A stretch of DNA of 57,648 bases from contig JAUMXI010000003.1 in assembly GCA_030529185.1 (NCBI GenBank), forward strand, positions 1 through 57,648, written 5' to 3'. Below are positions 8,498-16,934 of the stretch, piece by piece. The position numbers were made by a program, and so were the translations under genes. The notes under the pieces are model-generated. The model saw only the letters and a list, made by a program, of their open reading frames with translations, had not been told where the DNA came from and did no database searches. The stretch's first letter is position 1. Each line of letters opens with the position of its first letter. Source of the stretch: Flavobacteriaceae bacterium (GTDB taxonomy: Bacteria; Bacteroidota; Bacteroidia; Flavobacteriales; Weeksellaceae).

Positions 8498-8529
8498 CAA
8501 ATATAATAAAAAAATTGAAAACAATTCAA
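8498..8529 (-). promoter_or_regulatory. Predicted promoter for the HU gene, inside the mutY 5' end
   Basis: On the minus strand TATATTTG covers 8505-8498, and TTG at 8529-8527 gives a 21-nt spacer. The expected transcript start near 8492 leaves a leader of about 23 nt. The TTG element lies within the first codons of mutY. Confidence 0.65.
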
Positions 8530-9558
8530 CAAAATTCTGATTTTCTACATATTGGTCAAAAATTATTGCTTTGGTATGGTGAAAATGCCCGAAATTTACC
8601 TTGGCGAAACACCCAAAATCCATATCATATTTGGATTTCGGAGATTATTTTGCAACAAACTCGCGTAGAGCAAGGAAAGAGTTATTACCTTAAATTTATT
8701 GAAAAATTTAAAGATGTAGAATCTTTGGCAAAGGCGGATATTAATGAAGTTTTACTTTACTGGAAAGGCTTGGGATATTATTCTCGTGCGATTAATCTGC
8801 ATAAAGCTTCCCAGAAAATTATGGAAGAATACAATGGTAAATTTCCCACACAATATAATAATATATTAAAATTAAAGGGAATTGGGAAATATACTGCTGC
8901 GGCGATTTCTAGTATTTGTTTTAATGAGAAAATTCCTGCCGTAGATGGCAATTTTTATCGTGTGCTTTCCCGAATTTTTGCCGATGAATTTGATATTTCT
9001 CAAACCAAAGCACATCAATATTTTTCTGAATTGGCACTGCTCATTATGCCCAACGAAAAATTTGGAAATTTTAACCAAGCGATAATGGACTTGGGGGCGA
9101 ATGTTTGCAAACCTAAAAATCCAAATTGTGAAAATTGCCCTATCCAAAAAGATTGCTTGGCTTTTTTTTTGGGTAAAACTCTGGATTTGCCTGTTAAAAC
9201 GAAAAAAGTAAAAACTGAAACTTGGGATTTGAAATATTATTTTGTGCAGTATGAAGATTGTTTTTTGATAAAGCAACGAGATGAAAATTCTATTTGGAAA
9301 AAACTTTATGATTTTCCAGAAAATATAAATAAGAAATTAGAACCATATATTATAAAGGAAGAATATTTTTCGCACAAGCTCACACACAGAAATTTGAATA
9401 TTACGATTTTTACTCTAAAAATAGAAGAACAACAAATTTTTGAAAACCTGAAACTTGAAAATAATTTCATTTCAATAAAGTTAAAAGATTTTTACCAAAA
9501 ACCATTTCCTAAACCTTTGGAGAATTTTTTGGAGAAAGCGGTAAATTTAATTTTATAA
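8515..9558 (+). CDS. mutY: A/G-specific adenine glycosylase MutY
   Basis: Base-excision enzyme that removes adenine opposite 8-oxoguanine. The helix-hairpin-helix LKGIGKYTAAA and the catalytic Asp in PAVDGNFYRVLSR are visible, with the upstream Glu in ISEIILQQTRVEQG. The 4Fe-4S ligands follow the exact C-x6-C-x2-C-x5-C spacing. A C-terminal NUDIX-like domain (about residues 235-347, with HKLTHRNL) reads the 8-oxoG strand. No ATG is available: the next in-frame Met is in MEEYNG, far inside the fold. A TTG at 8515, 23 nt after a consensus promoter box, is therefore the best start. It converges on comF, with 7 nt between the genes. Confidence 0.94.
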   Translation: MKTIQQNSDFLHIGQKLLLWYGENARNLPWRNTQNPYHIWISEIILQQTRVEQGKSYYLKFIEKFKDVESLAKADINEVLLYWKGLGYYSRAINLHKASQKIMEEYNGKFPTQYNNILKLKGIGKYTAAAISSICFNEKIPAVDGNFYRVLSRIFADEFDISQTKAHQYFSELALLIMPNEKFGNFNQAIMDLGANVCKPKNPNCENCPIQKDCLAFFLGKTLDLPVKTKKVKTETWDLKYYFVQYEDCFLIKQRDENSIWKKLYDFPENINKKLEPYIIKEEYFSHKLTHRNLNITIFTLKIEEQQIFENLKLENNFISIKLKDFYQKPFPKPLENFLEKAVNLIL

Positions 9559-9565
9559 AAAACAA

Positions 9566-10213
9566 TCAATCCATCGCCATGACCAAAATACTGACTTTAT
9601 TGTTCTTTTTTAAGATTTCCCAAGCTGCGGCACTCATTGTATTGCCAGTAGTGAAAACATCATCAATCAATAAAACATGCTGATTTTCTATGTTTTCGGT
9701 GCAAGAAAACGCATTTTGAGTATCTTCTCTGTGGCTTTTATCTTTGGTGGCTTGGGCTTTTTTGTAATGGTTTCTTTTCAGTAAATCGTGCCGATAAGGA
9801 ATGCCCCAAAGTGCAGATAAACATTCTGTAAAAAGATGCAATTGGTTGTATCCTCTTTGTTTTAGCTTCTTGGGGTGAAGTGGTATATTAACCAATAAAT
9901 CGGGTTTGCTTTCGTTTAAATTAACTCTCTCGGCGACCCAATGGGCGAGGATTTTACCAATTTTCTCTTGATTTTTGTATTTCAGTTCGTGGATTATTTT
10001 TCGGGAAAGTCCGAGCTGTTCAAAATACATTAAAGCAAATGCCTTTTCTAATGGAAAAAGAAACTCGGCTTTTTGCTTTAACGGATTATCGCCAAATTCC
10101 CAATGCGTAAAATTGATTTTCTCCAAGCAAGAAATACAAACGATTTCCTCCCCTTTGATAATCGTATCGCATTCCAAACAACGATTGGGAAAAAGAATAT
10201 CCAACCAGCTCAT
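9566..10213 (-). CDS. comF: ComF family phosphoribosyltransferase-like competence protein
   Basis: ComF-type protein associated with natural DNA uptake, acting in the cytoplasm on incoming single strands. An N-terminal four-cysteine zinc site is present (CLEC ... CISC, residues about 12-31). The C-terminal PRPP-binding loop is complete (LLIDDVFTTGNT, residues about 180-193). The length of 215 residues is typical. Transferase activity has not been shown for most ComF proteins, so 'phosphoribosyltransferase' describes the fold. No other competence gene is nearby. Start at 10213 (MSWLDILFPN) matches the family N-terminus. Confidence 0.9.
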   Translation of the reverse strand: MSWLDILFPNRCLECDTIIKGEEIVCISCLEKINFTHWEFGDNPLKQKAEFLFPLEKAFALMYFEQLGLSRKIIHELKYKNQEKIGKILAHWVAERVNLNESKPDLLVNIPLHPKKLKQRGYNQLHLFTECLSALWGIPYRHDLLKRNHYKKAQATKDKSHREDTQNAFSCTENIENQHVLLIDDVFTTGNTMSAAAWEILKKNNKVSILVMAMD

Positions 10214-10275
10214 TTTATTCTTTTTTAGAAGACTAAACTACGAAATTTATTTTAATCAAATTTCAATATTTTTAA

Positions 10276-10283
10276 TATATTTG
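10276..10283 (+). promoter_or_regulatory. Promoter -7 box for the DUF5686 gene
   Basis: TATATTTG at 10276-10283 matches TAnnTTTG; no clear upstream TTG at the usual distance. Its place about 30 nt before the TTG at 10314 supports that start. Confidence 0.45.
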
Positions 10284-10313
10284 TAATCGGTTTGATAAAA
10301 AAAAACAGGCGAT

Positions 10314-12566
10314 TTGAAACGATTATTGATTATCATAGGGCTAATGTTGGCTAATGTTTTGCTGAATGCCCAAAATGAAAGGGAAATACAGACCTTGACC
10401 ATCTCCAAAAAGAAGAAAAAATATAAAAATCCTGCCCACGAAATTTTGGCAAAATTGGTGGCAAAAAAGCATATTAATAATCCTGATAACCTCCAATCTT
10501 ATTCGGCGGAAAAGCATACGCGTATAGAAATTGCAATGAATAGTTTGGGCGATAAATTCCAAAATAAACAGATTTATAAGGACTTGAAAAACATAATGGA
10601 AAACGCCAAAGATTCTGTAAGTGGAGCGATTTTACCTATTTTTATTTCAGAAAATATTTCGGATTATTATCAACAAAAAAGTCCTAAAAATATAGCGGAA
10701 GTCATCAAAAAGAGTAAAGTTCAAGGTGTTGGAATACAAGATGATACGCTATTTTCCCAGTTGATGAGTTCTACCTTTATTCAATATAATTTTTATAATA
10801 ATTATATTCGTGTTTTGGATAAGGATTTTATTTCGCCAATTAATGATAATTTTACTTTACAATATGATTATGAGTTAGTTAATCGGGATTTTCAAGAGAA
10901 TGATAGAGGATATTATCAAATCAATTTTAAACCGAAAAGAGCATCGGATTTGGCTTTTGAGGGAACTTTGTTGATAGACCACGCCACTTATTCGCTTTAC
11001 AAAATTAAGGCTAAAATTTCGCCTTCTGCTAATTTGAATTTCATTAACAATGTTGTGATAGAGCAGGAATTGGCAGAGTTGGAGGATTCGGAAATCCATA
11101 TGCCGATAAAGTCCAGAATATCAGTAGAAACGGCAAAACTTGGGAAAAACGGAATGAGTGGGCTGTTGAAGTTTTATACTTCCAGCAAAGGAATCCGTAT
11201 CAATCAAGAGCTTGAGCCGAAAATCTTTGATAAAGCCATTACTATTTTGCCGAATGCTCATCAAGAAGGTGAAGAATATTGGGAAAATCATCGCCACGAC
11301 CCACTCACTACCACTGAAAAGAAAATGTTTGCGATGATAGATGAGGTAAAGAATTTACCTTCCATTAAGTCTTATTTGGACATCATTGATATGCTCATTA
11401 ATGGGTATTACAACGCTGGGAAAATAGATATTGGTCCTGTTCTCTATTCGGGTGGTTATAGCGATGTTGAGGGCGTAAGGTTAAGACTAGGATTTAGAAC
11501 AAGTCATAAGTTTAGCAATCAGTGGATTTTGGGAGGTTATTTGGGCTATGGTTTTAAGGATAAGCAGGTGAAATTTGGAGCGAATGTGGATTATATTCTT
11601 TCGCGAGAACCTTGGACGCAAGTTGGGGCAAGTGTTTCACACGATTTAGACCAAGTGGCACTTCAATTTGGGAACTCTTTCATTAAGCAGTTCGGACTTT
11701 TTGATGCCTTTGCTAAAAATGGAAAAACCTCTTTAAGGCAGCCTTTTTGGAAGAATAATTATCAGGTTTATTTTCAAACGGATTGGCTGAAATCTTTCAC
11801 GAATAAAATTATTTTTAAACATACGACTTTCAATCCGTTGTTTGATTTTTCCTTTGTAAAAGATAATGGCGAGGAAATTCACACTTTTAAAACCAGTGAA
11901 GTAATTTTGGAAACAGAGTGGAAGCCAGGCAGAAGAAATATACAATCGGTGAGAAATAAGCAGATTAAATTAGCGGAAAATATTTATTTCCCAACTATTA
12001 CTTTCCGATATACGCACGGCTTTAAAGGTGTTTTGGGAAGTGATTTTGAATACAATAAGTTTCATTTGAATATCCGACAGAGAATTCCGATGGGGCTTTT
12101 TGGTAGGGGAGAGGCTTCGCTTACTGGAGGGATTATTCCTAACAAAGTACCTTATCCTCTTTTGGAAAATCATTTGGGGAATGAACTGATTTTTTATAAT
12201 CGTCTGGCTTTCAATATGATGAGGTTTTTTGAATTTACAAGCAATCGCTATGCTTCATTGCAATACACTCAATATTTGGAGGGATTGATTACGAACAGCT
12301 TACCGATTATCAAAAAATGGAATTGGAGAAATCATATTACTTTTAATTATCTCATCGGAGATTTGGATAAAAGTTTTAACTCTAATGGAATGCTTAATAG
12401 TCTCCACGGCAAAGCTTATATGGAGCTAGGGTATGGAGTGTCTAATATTTTTCGTTTTTTAAGAGTGGATTTCACGCATAGATTAACGCACTTGAAATCT
12501 CAGCCTCGTTCGAATGAAGCTCCACCTAAATTTAGCGTTAAAATCTCCGCCCAGATTAGGCTGTAG
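10314..12566 (+). CDS. DUF5686-family outer-membrane protein
   Basis: Bacteroidota-specific outer-membrane beta-barrel family of unknown function. A cleavable signal peptide is present only if translation starts at the TTG at 10314 (MKRLLIIIGLMLANVLLNAQ, cleavage after NAQ). The first internal ATG would destroy it, so TTG is chosen. Residues about 40-330 hold the family's periplasmic part (AHEILAKLVAKKHINNP early on). From about residue 365 to the end there are alternating beta-strands ending in a typical barrel C-terminus (KISAQIRL). Many relatives carry an N-terminal carboxypeptidase-like regulatory domain; this one lacks it. Confidence 0.85.
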   Translation: MKRLLIIIGLMLANVLLNAQNEREIQTLTISKKKKKYKNPAHEILAKLVAKKHINNPDNLQSYSAEKHTRIEIAMNSLGDKFQNKQIYKDLKNIMENAKDSVSGAILPIFISENISDYYQQKSPKNIAEVIKKSKVQGVGIQDDTLFSQLMSSTFIQYNFYNNYIRVLDKDFISPINDNFTLQYDYELVNRDFQENDRGYYQINFKPKRASDLAFEGTLLIDHATYSLYKIKAKISPSANLNFINNVVIEQELAELEDSEIHMPIKSRISVETAKLGKNGMSGLLKFYTSSKGIRINQELEPKIFDKAITILPNAHQEGEEYWENHRHDPLTTTEKKMFAMIDEVKNLPSIKSYLDIIDMLINGYYNAGKIDIGPVLYSGGYSDVEGVRLRLGFRTSHKFSNQWILGGYLGYGFKDKQVKFGANVDYILSREPWTQVGASVSHDLDQVALQFGNSFIKQFGLFDAFAKNGKTSLRQPFWKNNYQVYFQTDWLKSFTNKIIFKHTTFNPLFDFSFVKDNGEEIHTFKTSEVILETEWKPGRRNIQSVRNKQIKLAENIYFPTITFRYTHGFKGVLGSDFEYNKFHLNIRQRIPMGLFGRGEASLTGGIIPNKVPYPLLENHLGNELIFYNRLAFNMMRFFEFTSNRYASLQYTQYLEGLITNSLPIIKKWNWRNHITFNYLIGDLDKSFNSNGMLNSLHGKAYMELGYGVSNIFRFLRVDFTHRLTHLKSQPRSNEAPPKFSVKISAQIRL

Positions 12567-12568
12567 AA

Positions 12569-13135
12569 TCAATTATTCTCTAAAATTTTCTTTATCGCTT
12601 TCGGAAAAATATCGTACTCTACTTCGTGAATTTTCTCGGCGAGGGATTCTGGGGTGTCGGTTTCGGAAATAGGAACTTTACCTTGTAAGATAATTTCTCC
12701 TTCATCTATTCCTGCTGTCACGAAATGCACGGTGGCTCCACTTTCGGTTTCTTTGGCCTCTATCACGGCATTATGCACATTCATTCCCCACATACCTTTG
12801 CCTCCAAATTTGGGTAATAAAGATGGGTGAATATTAATGATTTTCCCTTCAAAATTTCTTATAAAATCTTGGGTAATGATGGAGAGAAATCCTGCTAAAA
12901 CTATCAAATCAACCTTTTCGGGCAAATGTTTTTCTAAATTTTCACAAAAATCTTTTCCTCTTTTGATGAGTAAATGAGGAATATTATGATTTTTGGCACG
13001 GGTGAGTCCGTAGCACTCACGGTCAGCTACCACAAGGCTGATTTTAGCATTAGGAATTTCTCCGTTATCTATACAATCTATAATTCTTTGGAGATTGGTG
13101 CCACCCCCTGAAACTAAAACAACAATTTGCTTCAC
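12569..13135 (-). CDS. purN: Phosphoribosylglycinamide formyltransferase
   Basis: Third step of purine synthesis, transferring a formyl group from 10-formyl-THF to GAR. The phosphate loop SGGGTNLQ (residues 9-16) and the catalytic trio Asn101, His103 (IINIHPSLLP) and Asp144 (GIDEGEI) are all present. Length (188) is normal. It ends 2 nt from the convergent DUF5686 gene. No other pur gene lies in the window, so it is not in a purine operon here. A good promoter lies upstream on the minus strand. Confidence 0.95.
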   Translation of the reverse strand: MKQIVVLVSGGGTNLQRIIDCIDNGEIPNAKISLVVADRECYGLTRAKNHNIPHLLIKRGKDFCENLEKHLPEKVDLIVLAGFLSIITQDFIRNFEGKIINIHPSLLPKFGGKGMWGMNVHNAVIEAKETESGATVHFVTAGIDEGEIILQGKVPISETDTPESLAEKIHEVEYDIFPKAIKKILENN

Positions 13136-13159
13136 TTTTTGTTTTTTTTATTGAATAGG

Positions 13160-13191
13160 CAAATATAAGAGAAGGTAAAATGTTTTGCAAA
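13160..13191 (-). promoter_or_regulatory. Predicted promoter for purN
   Basis: Minus strand TTTG at 13191-13188, 20-nt spacer, TATATTTG at 13167-13160, giving a leader of about 20 nt to the ATG at 13135. Confidence 0.62.
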
Positions 13192-13273
13192 TCGTTTTGG
13201 ATTTTCCTTTGAGAGGTAAAGCTATAATGTAAATCAAGCTAAATTCGTATCTTCGTGCCATATTTTAATAAAG

Positions 13274-14104
13274 ATGCAACAATACCTTGAATTTAATTTT
13301 AAAATAGAACCGCTCTATCCTTGGAATGAAATTCTTATGGCAGAGCTGATTAATATTGGATTTGATAGTTTTACGGAGGAACAAGACGGCATTTTGGCGT
13401 ATATTCCGAAAGACTTATTCCAAGAGCAAGAATTAATGGATTTGGGGCTTCTTCAGCATGAGGAAGTTAAAATTTCTTACACTTATCAAGAAATGCCAAA
13501 CATCAATTGGAATGAGGAGTGGGAGAAAAACTTTTCGCCGATTAATGTAGAGGGGCAGGTGCTTATTCGTGCAGAGTTTCACGAAAGCCAAAATACGCCT
13601 TACGAGGTGGTTATTCAGCCTAAAATGTCTTTCGGAACGGGGCATCATGCCACAACTTACCTGATGATTCAGCAAATGCTCGGTATGAATTTTGAAGCGA
13701 AAAAAGTGTTGGATATGGGCTGTGGAACTTCTATTTTAGGGATTTTCGCAAAGCAAAAGGGAGCAAAAGAAGTTTTAGCGATTGATATTGATAGTTGGGC
13801 AGTGGAAAATTCCCAAGAAAATGCCGAAAGAAATAGCGTAGAAGTGAGAGTAGAGCAAGGTACAGCCGAAAATTTAGGAGTGGAGAAATTTGATATAATT
13901 TTAGCCAATATCAATAGAAATATTTTAATTTCGGATATTCCGACCTATGTTTCTGTCCTTGAAAACGGAGGGCAATTATTGTTGTCTGGGCTTTGCTTCT
14001 TTGATGTGGAAGATATTTTAGAAGTTTGCCAAGAGCAGAATTTAGTGTTGAAAAATAAAATCCAAAAAGAAGAGTGGGTGAGTCTACTTTTAGAAAAACC
14101 TTAA
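13274..14104 (+). CDS. prmA: Ribosomal protein L11 methyltransferase
   Basis: SAM-dependent methyltransferase that trimethylates ribosomal protein L11. The N-terminal substrate domain (residues about 1-110) is followed by the PrmA signature FGTGHHATT near residue 120. SAM motif I (LDMGCGTSILG), the acidic motif II (AIDIDSWA) and LANINRN, which replaces the NPPY-like post motif, come next. Length is 276. A weak promoter-like TATCTTCG lies at 13248-13255. The wbqC-like gene starts 4 nt after its stop, so the two are probably one operon, possibly extending through kdsA and the helicase. Confidence 0.93.
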   Translation: MQQYLEFNFKIEPLYPWNEILMAELINIGFDSFTEEQDGILAYIPKDLFQEQELMDLGLLQHEEVKISYTYQEMPNINWNEEWEKNFSPINVEGQVLIRAEFHESQNTPYEVVIQPKMSFGTGHHATTYLMIQQMLGMNFEAKKVLDMGCGTSILGIFAKQKGAKEVLAIDIDSWAVENSQENAERNSVEVRVEQGTAENLGVEKFDIILANINRNILISDIPTYVSVLENGGQLLLSGLCFFDVEDILEVCQEQNLVLKNKIQKEEWVSLLLEKP

Positions 14105-14107
14105 ACA

Positions 14108-14707
14108 ATGCAAAAAGTCTTATTACCGATATTTTATTTACCGCCAATTTCTTGGTTTTCTGAATTTTTAAAGGAAGGAAATGAGGTGGTTTTAGAGCAG
14201 TTTGAAAATTTTCCCAAACAAACCTACCGAAATCGTGCGTGTATTTATGGAGCAAATGGAAAACTTCCGCTCATTATTCCCATTCATCACAATGGAAAAA
14301 GAGCGATGAAAGATATTGAAATTTCTTATGCTGAAAATTGGCAATCATTACATTGGAAGTCCATAAAAACAGCTTATCAATCTTCGCCATATTTTGAATA
14401 TTACGAACATCAGTTGAGCAAAATCTATAAAAATCAACCTAAATTTTTACTTGATTTCAATTTAAAAGCACTGGAAATTGTTCAAGGAATTTTAAAATCT
14501 CAAAAGGAATTTTCACTCAATACTGAATATGAAAAAGAGCCTTCGGAAAAGGATTTTAGAGATTTGTTTTCTGCTAAAAAAACTATTGAAATGCCTTCAA
14601 AAGAATATTATCAAACTTTTTTGGATAAAATGGGGTTTTTGCCAGACCTATCCATTATAGATTTGATTTGTAATTTAGGTCCAGAAGCTAAGAGTTTTGT
14701 TAGTTAG
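14108..14707 (+). CDS. WbqC-like family protein
   Basis: Matches the WbqC family by its N-terminus (LLPIFYLPPISWFSEF), the basic segment YRNRACIYGANGK and LPLIIPI, and the later SPYFEYYEHQL and FLDFNL-type stretches. Length is 199. WbqC proteins occur in O-antigen and polysaccharide clusters, but no reaction is established. Here it is followed 28 nt later by kdsA, which supports an envelope-polysaccharide link without proving it. The short spacing to prmA points to a common transcript. Confidence 0.78.
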   Translation: MQKVLLPIFYLPPISWFSEFLKEGNEVVLEQFENFPKQTYRNRACIYGANGKLPLIIPIHHNGKRAMKDIEISYAENWQSLHWKSIKTAYQSSPYFEYYEHQLSKIYKNQPKFLLDFNLKALEIVQGILKSQKEFSLNTEYEKEPSEKDFRDLFSAKKTIEMPSKEYYQTFLDKMGFLPDLSIIDLICNLGPEAKSFVS

Positions 14708-14734
14708 AATTTTCAATCACAAGTTTTAATCAAT

Positions 14735-15544
14735 ATGATACAGTATTTAGATAGCATTAAATATAAAGACTCCAAGAACTTTTTCCTGATTGCAGGACCT
14801 TGTGCTATTGAGAGTGAAGATATGGCGATGGAAATTGCAGAAAAAGTAGTTGGACTTTCTCATCAGTTTAAAATTCCTTATATTTTTAAGGGGAGTTTCA
14901 AAAAAGCCAATCGCTCTCGCGTAGATTCTTTCACAGGAATTGGAGATGTAAAAGCACTTGAAATTTTAAAAAAAGTAGGAGAAACTTTTAATATCCCTAC
15001 CACTACGGATATTCATGAGAATGAACACGCCGAATTGGTGGCTCAATATGTAGATGTTTTGCAAATTCCAGCGTTTTTGGTTCGCCAAACAGATTTGTTG
15101 GTGGCAGCAGCAAAAACGAATAAATGTGTGAGCTTAAAGAAAGGTCAATTCCTTTCCCCAGAGGCAATGCAGTTTGCGGTACAAAAAGTCCAAGATTCTG
15201 GGAATGACAAAGTAGCGATTATAGAACGAGGAAATAGCTTTGGATATACCGATTTGGTGGTAGATTTTCGTGGAATTCCCACAATGCAAAACTACGCCCC
15301 CGTGATTTTGGATATTACTCATTCATTACAACAACCTAACCAATCAAGTGGAGTGACTGGCGGACGACCAGAGCTTATAGAAACCATTGCCAAAGCAGGA
15401 ATAGCAGTAGGAGCAGATGGAATTTTTATAGAAACTCACCCAAAACCTTCGGTAGCGAAATCCGATGGGGCAAATATGCTCCCGCTCGACCAGTTAGAAG
15501 CCTTATTAGAAAAATTAACCAAAATTAGAGAAGCGATTATTTAG
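14735..15544 (+). CDS. kdsA: 3-deoxy-8-phosphooctulonate synthase (KDO8P synthase)
   Basis: Condenses arabinose-5-phosphate with phosphoenolpyruvate to make KDO-8-phosphate for the LPS inner core. Diagnostic stretches are IAGPCAIES near residue 20, FKGSFKKANRSR near 50, TTDIHE near 90, and QIPAFLVRQTDLL near 108. GGRPELIE and HPKPSVAKSDG follow towards the C-terminus. The Cys in GPCAIES is the usual position in both metal-dependent and independent forms; metal dependence is not decided here. Length of 269 is normal. The other KDO genes are not in the window. Confidence 0.96.
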   Translation: MIQYLDSIKYKDSKNFFLIAGPCAIESEDMAMEIAEKVVGLSHQFKIPYIFKGSFKKANRSRVDSFTGIGDVKALEILKKVGETFNIPTTTDIHENEHAELVAQYVDVLQIPAFLVRQTDLLVAAAKTNKCVSLKKGQFLSPEAMQFAVQKVQDSGNDKVAIIERGNSFGYTDLVVDFRGIPTMQNYAPVILDITHSLQQPNQSSGVTGGRPELIETIAKAGIAVGADGIFIETHPKPSVAKSDGANMLPLDQLEALLEKLTKIREAII

Positions 15545-15569
15545 CTTTATTAAATATTAATTCATCATT

Positions 15570-16916
15570 ATGTCGTTAAATTTCAATGATTTCAATCTGC
15601 CTAAATCTTTGCTTTCAGCATTGGAGAGTTTAGGTATTCAGAAACCTACGCCGATTCAAGAAAAAACCTTTTCGCCCATTCTCTCTGGGAGAGATATTAT
15701 GGGGATTGCTCAAACGGGAACGGGGAAAACTTTGGCGTATCTTCTCCCGATTTTAAAGGATTACAAATATTCTTCTTCCGACCAACCAAAAATTCTTATC
15801 CTTGTGCCTACGCGTGAGCTGGTGGTGCAGGTTTCAGAAGTTTTGGAGCAATTAACGGAGCATATCAATGTGAGAATTTTGGGCGTTTATGGTGGGGTGA
15901 ATATCAATACGCAAAAACTTTTGGTTTATGAAGGCGTGGATATTTTGGTAGGAACGCCGGGGAGGGTGATGGATTTGGCGATTGATAATGTGCTTCAGTT
16001 TAAAGATTTGAAAAAATTAGTCATTGATGAATTTGATGAAATGTTGAGTTTAGGATTTAAAACTCAGCTGACCAATATTTTTACGATGATGAGCGAGAAA
16101 AGGCAAAATATACTTTTTTCTGCTACGATGACGGAGCAGGTAGATGAAATGCTTCACGAGTATTTTATAAATCCTTTGGAAATCTCATTGGCACGACCTG
16201 GAACGCCATTAGAGAAAATAAAACAAACGGCTATTCCTGTTGAAAATTTCAATACAAAACTCAACCTTTTGGTTCATTTATTAAAAGACGAAAGTTTTGA
16301 GAAAATTTTGGTTTTTGCTAATAACAAGAAGCATTCAGATCTTATTCATCAACGATTGGAAGAGGTTTTCCCAGAAGAATTTGGAATCATTCACTCCAAT
16401 AAATCTCAAAATTTTAGGCTTAAAACAATGGCTGATTTTACGGAGGATAAATTGAGGGGAATTATCACCACTGATATTATGGCTCGTGGGTTGGATATTC
16501 CAGATATCACGCATATTTTCAACTTTGAAATCCCTGAAATCCCCGAACAGTATATTCATAGAATTGGGCGAACAGGCAGGGCTGATAAAGAAGGTATTGC
16601 GATAAGTTTTTTTACCCAAAAGGAAGAAAGCAAACTTCTGGATATTGAACTTTTAATGGATAAAGAAATTTTAAAAGAAGATTTTCCAGAAGAAGTCTCA
16701 ATTTCTAATGTAAAAATCGCTTCCGAGAAAGAGATTGTCAAAATGAAAAACCCTAATGTGGTTAAAATAAACCAAGGAGGAGAGGCTTTTCACGAGAAAA
16801 AAGCCAAGAATAAAAAAATTAACCTTGGAGGACCCAGCAAAAGGAAACCGCCTAAAAAATACGGAGCGAATAGAAATCAGCAAAAACAAAAAGCAAAACG
16901 AAATAAAAAAGGATAG
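15570..16916 (+). CDS. DEAD-box family RNA helicase with DEFD motif II
   Basis: ATP-dependent RNA helicase for ribosome assembly or mRNA remodelling. Motifs in order are Q motif (PTPIQ), I (AQTGTGKT), Ia (PTREL), Ib (TPGR), II (DEFD), III (SAT), ARGLDIP and VI (HRIGRTGR). Motif II reads VIDEFDEML instead of DEAD; I recall DEFD in other flavobacterial members, so it may be lineage-wide. The last 70 residues form a Lys/Arg/Asn-rich tail likely to bind RNA. The stop codon lies in the left arm of a terminator hairpin shared with the convergent aroK. It lies 26 nt after kdsA. Confidence 0.93.
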   Translation: MSLNFNDFNLPKSLLSALESLGIQKPTPIQEKTFSPILSGRDIMGIAQTGTGKTLAYLLPILKDYKYSSSDQPKILILVPTRELVVQVSEVLEQLTEHINVRILGVYGGVNINTQKLLVYEGVDILVGTPGRVMDLAIDNVLQFKDLKKLVIDEFDEMLSLGFKTQLTNIFTMMSEKRQNILFSATMTEQVDEMLHEYFINPLEISLARPGTPLEKIKQTAIPVENFNTKLNLLVHLLKDESFEKILVFANNKKHSDLIHQRLEEVFPEEFGIIHSNKSQNFRLKTMADFTEDKLRGIITTDIMARGLDIPDITHIFNFEIPEIPEQYIHRIGRTGRADKEGIAISFFTQKEESKLLDIELLMDKEILKEDFPEEVSISNVKIASEKEIVKMKNPNVVKINQGGEAFHEKKAKNKKINLGGPSKRKPPKKYGANRNQQKQKAKRNKKG

Positions 16917-16934
16917 TCAAATAGCTATCCTTTT
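16907..16934. terminator. Bidirectional terminator holding both stop codons
   Basis: AAAAGGATAG (16907-16916) pairs perfectly with CTATCCTTTT (16925-16934) around an 8-nt loop. The helicase TAG (16914-16916) and the aroK stop (16925-16927, minus strand) are the mirrored inner ends of the stem. Confidence 0.8.

Noticed and set aside
8470-8532. 21-codon N-terminal extension of the HU gene
   Set aside because: It crosses the predicted HU promoter and is foreign to the HU family.
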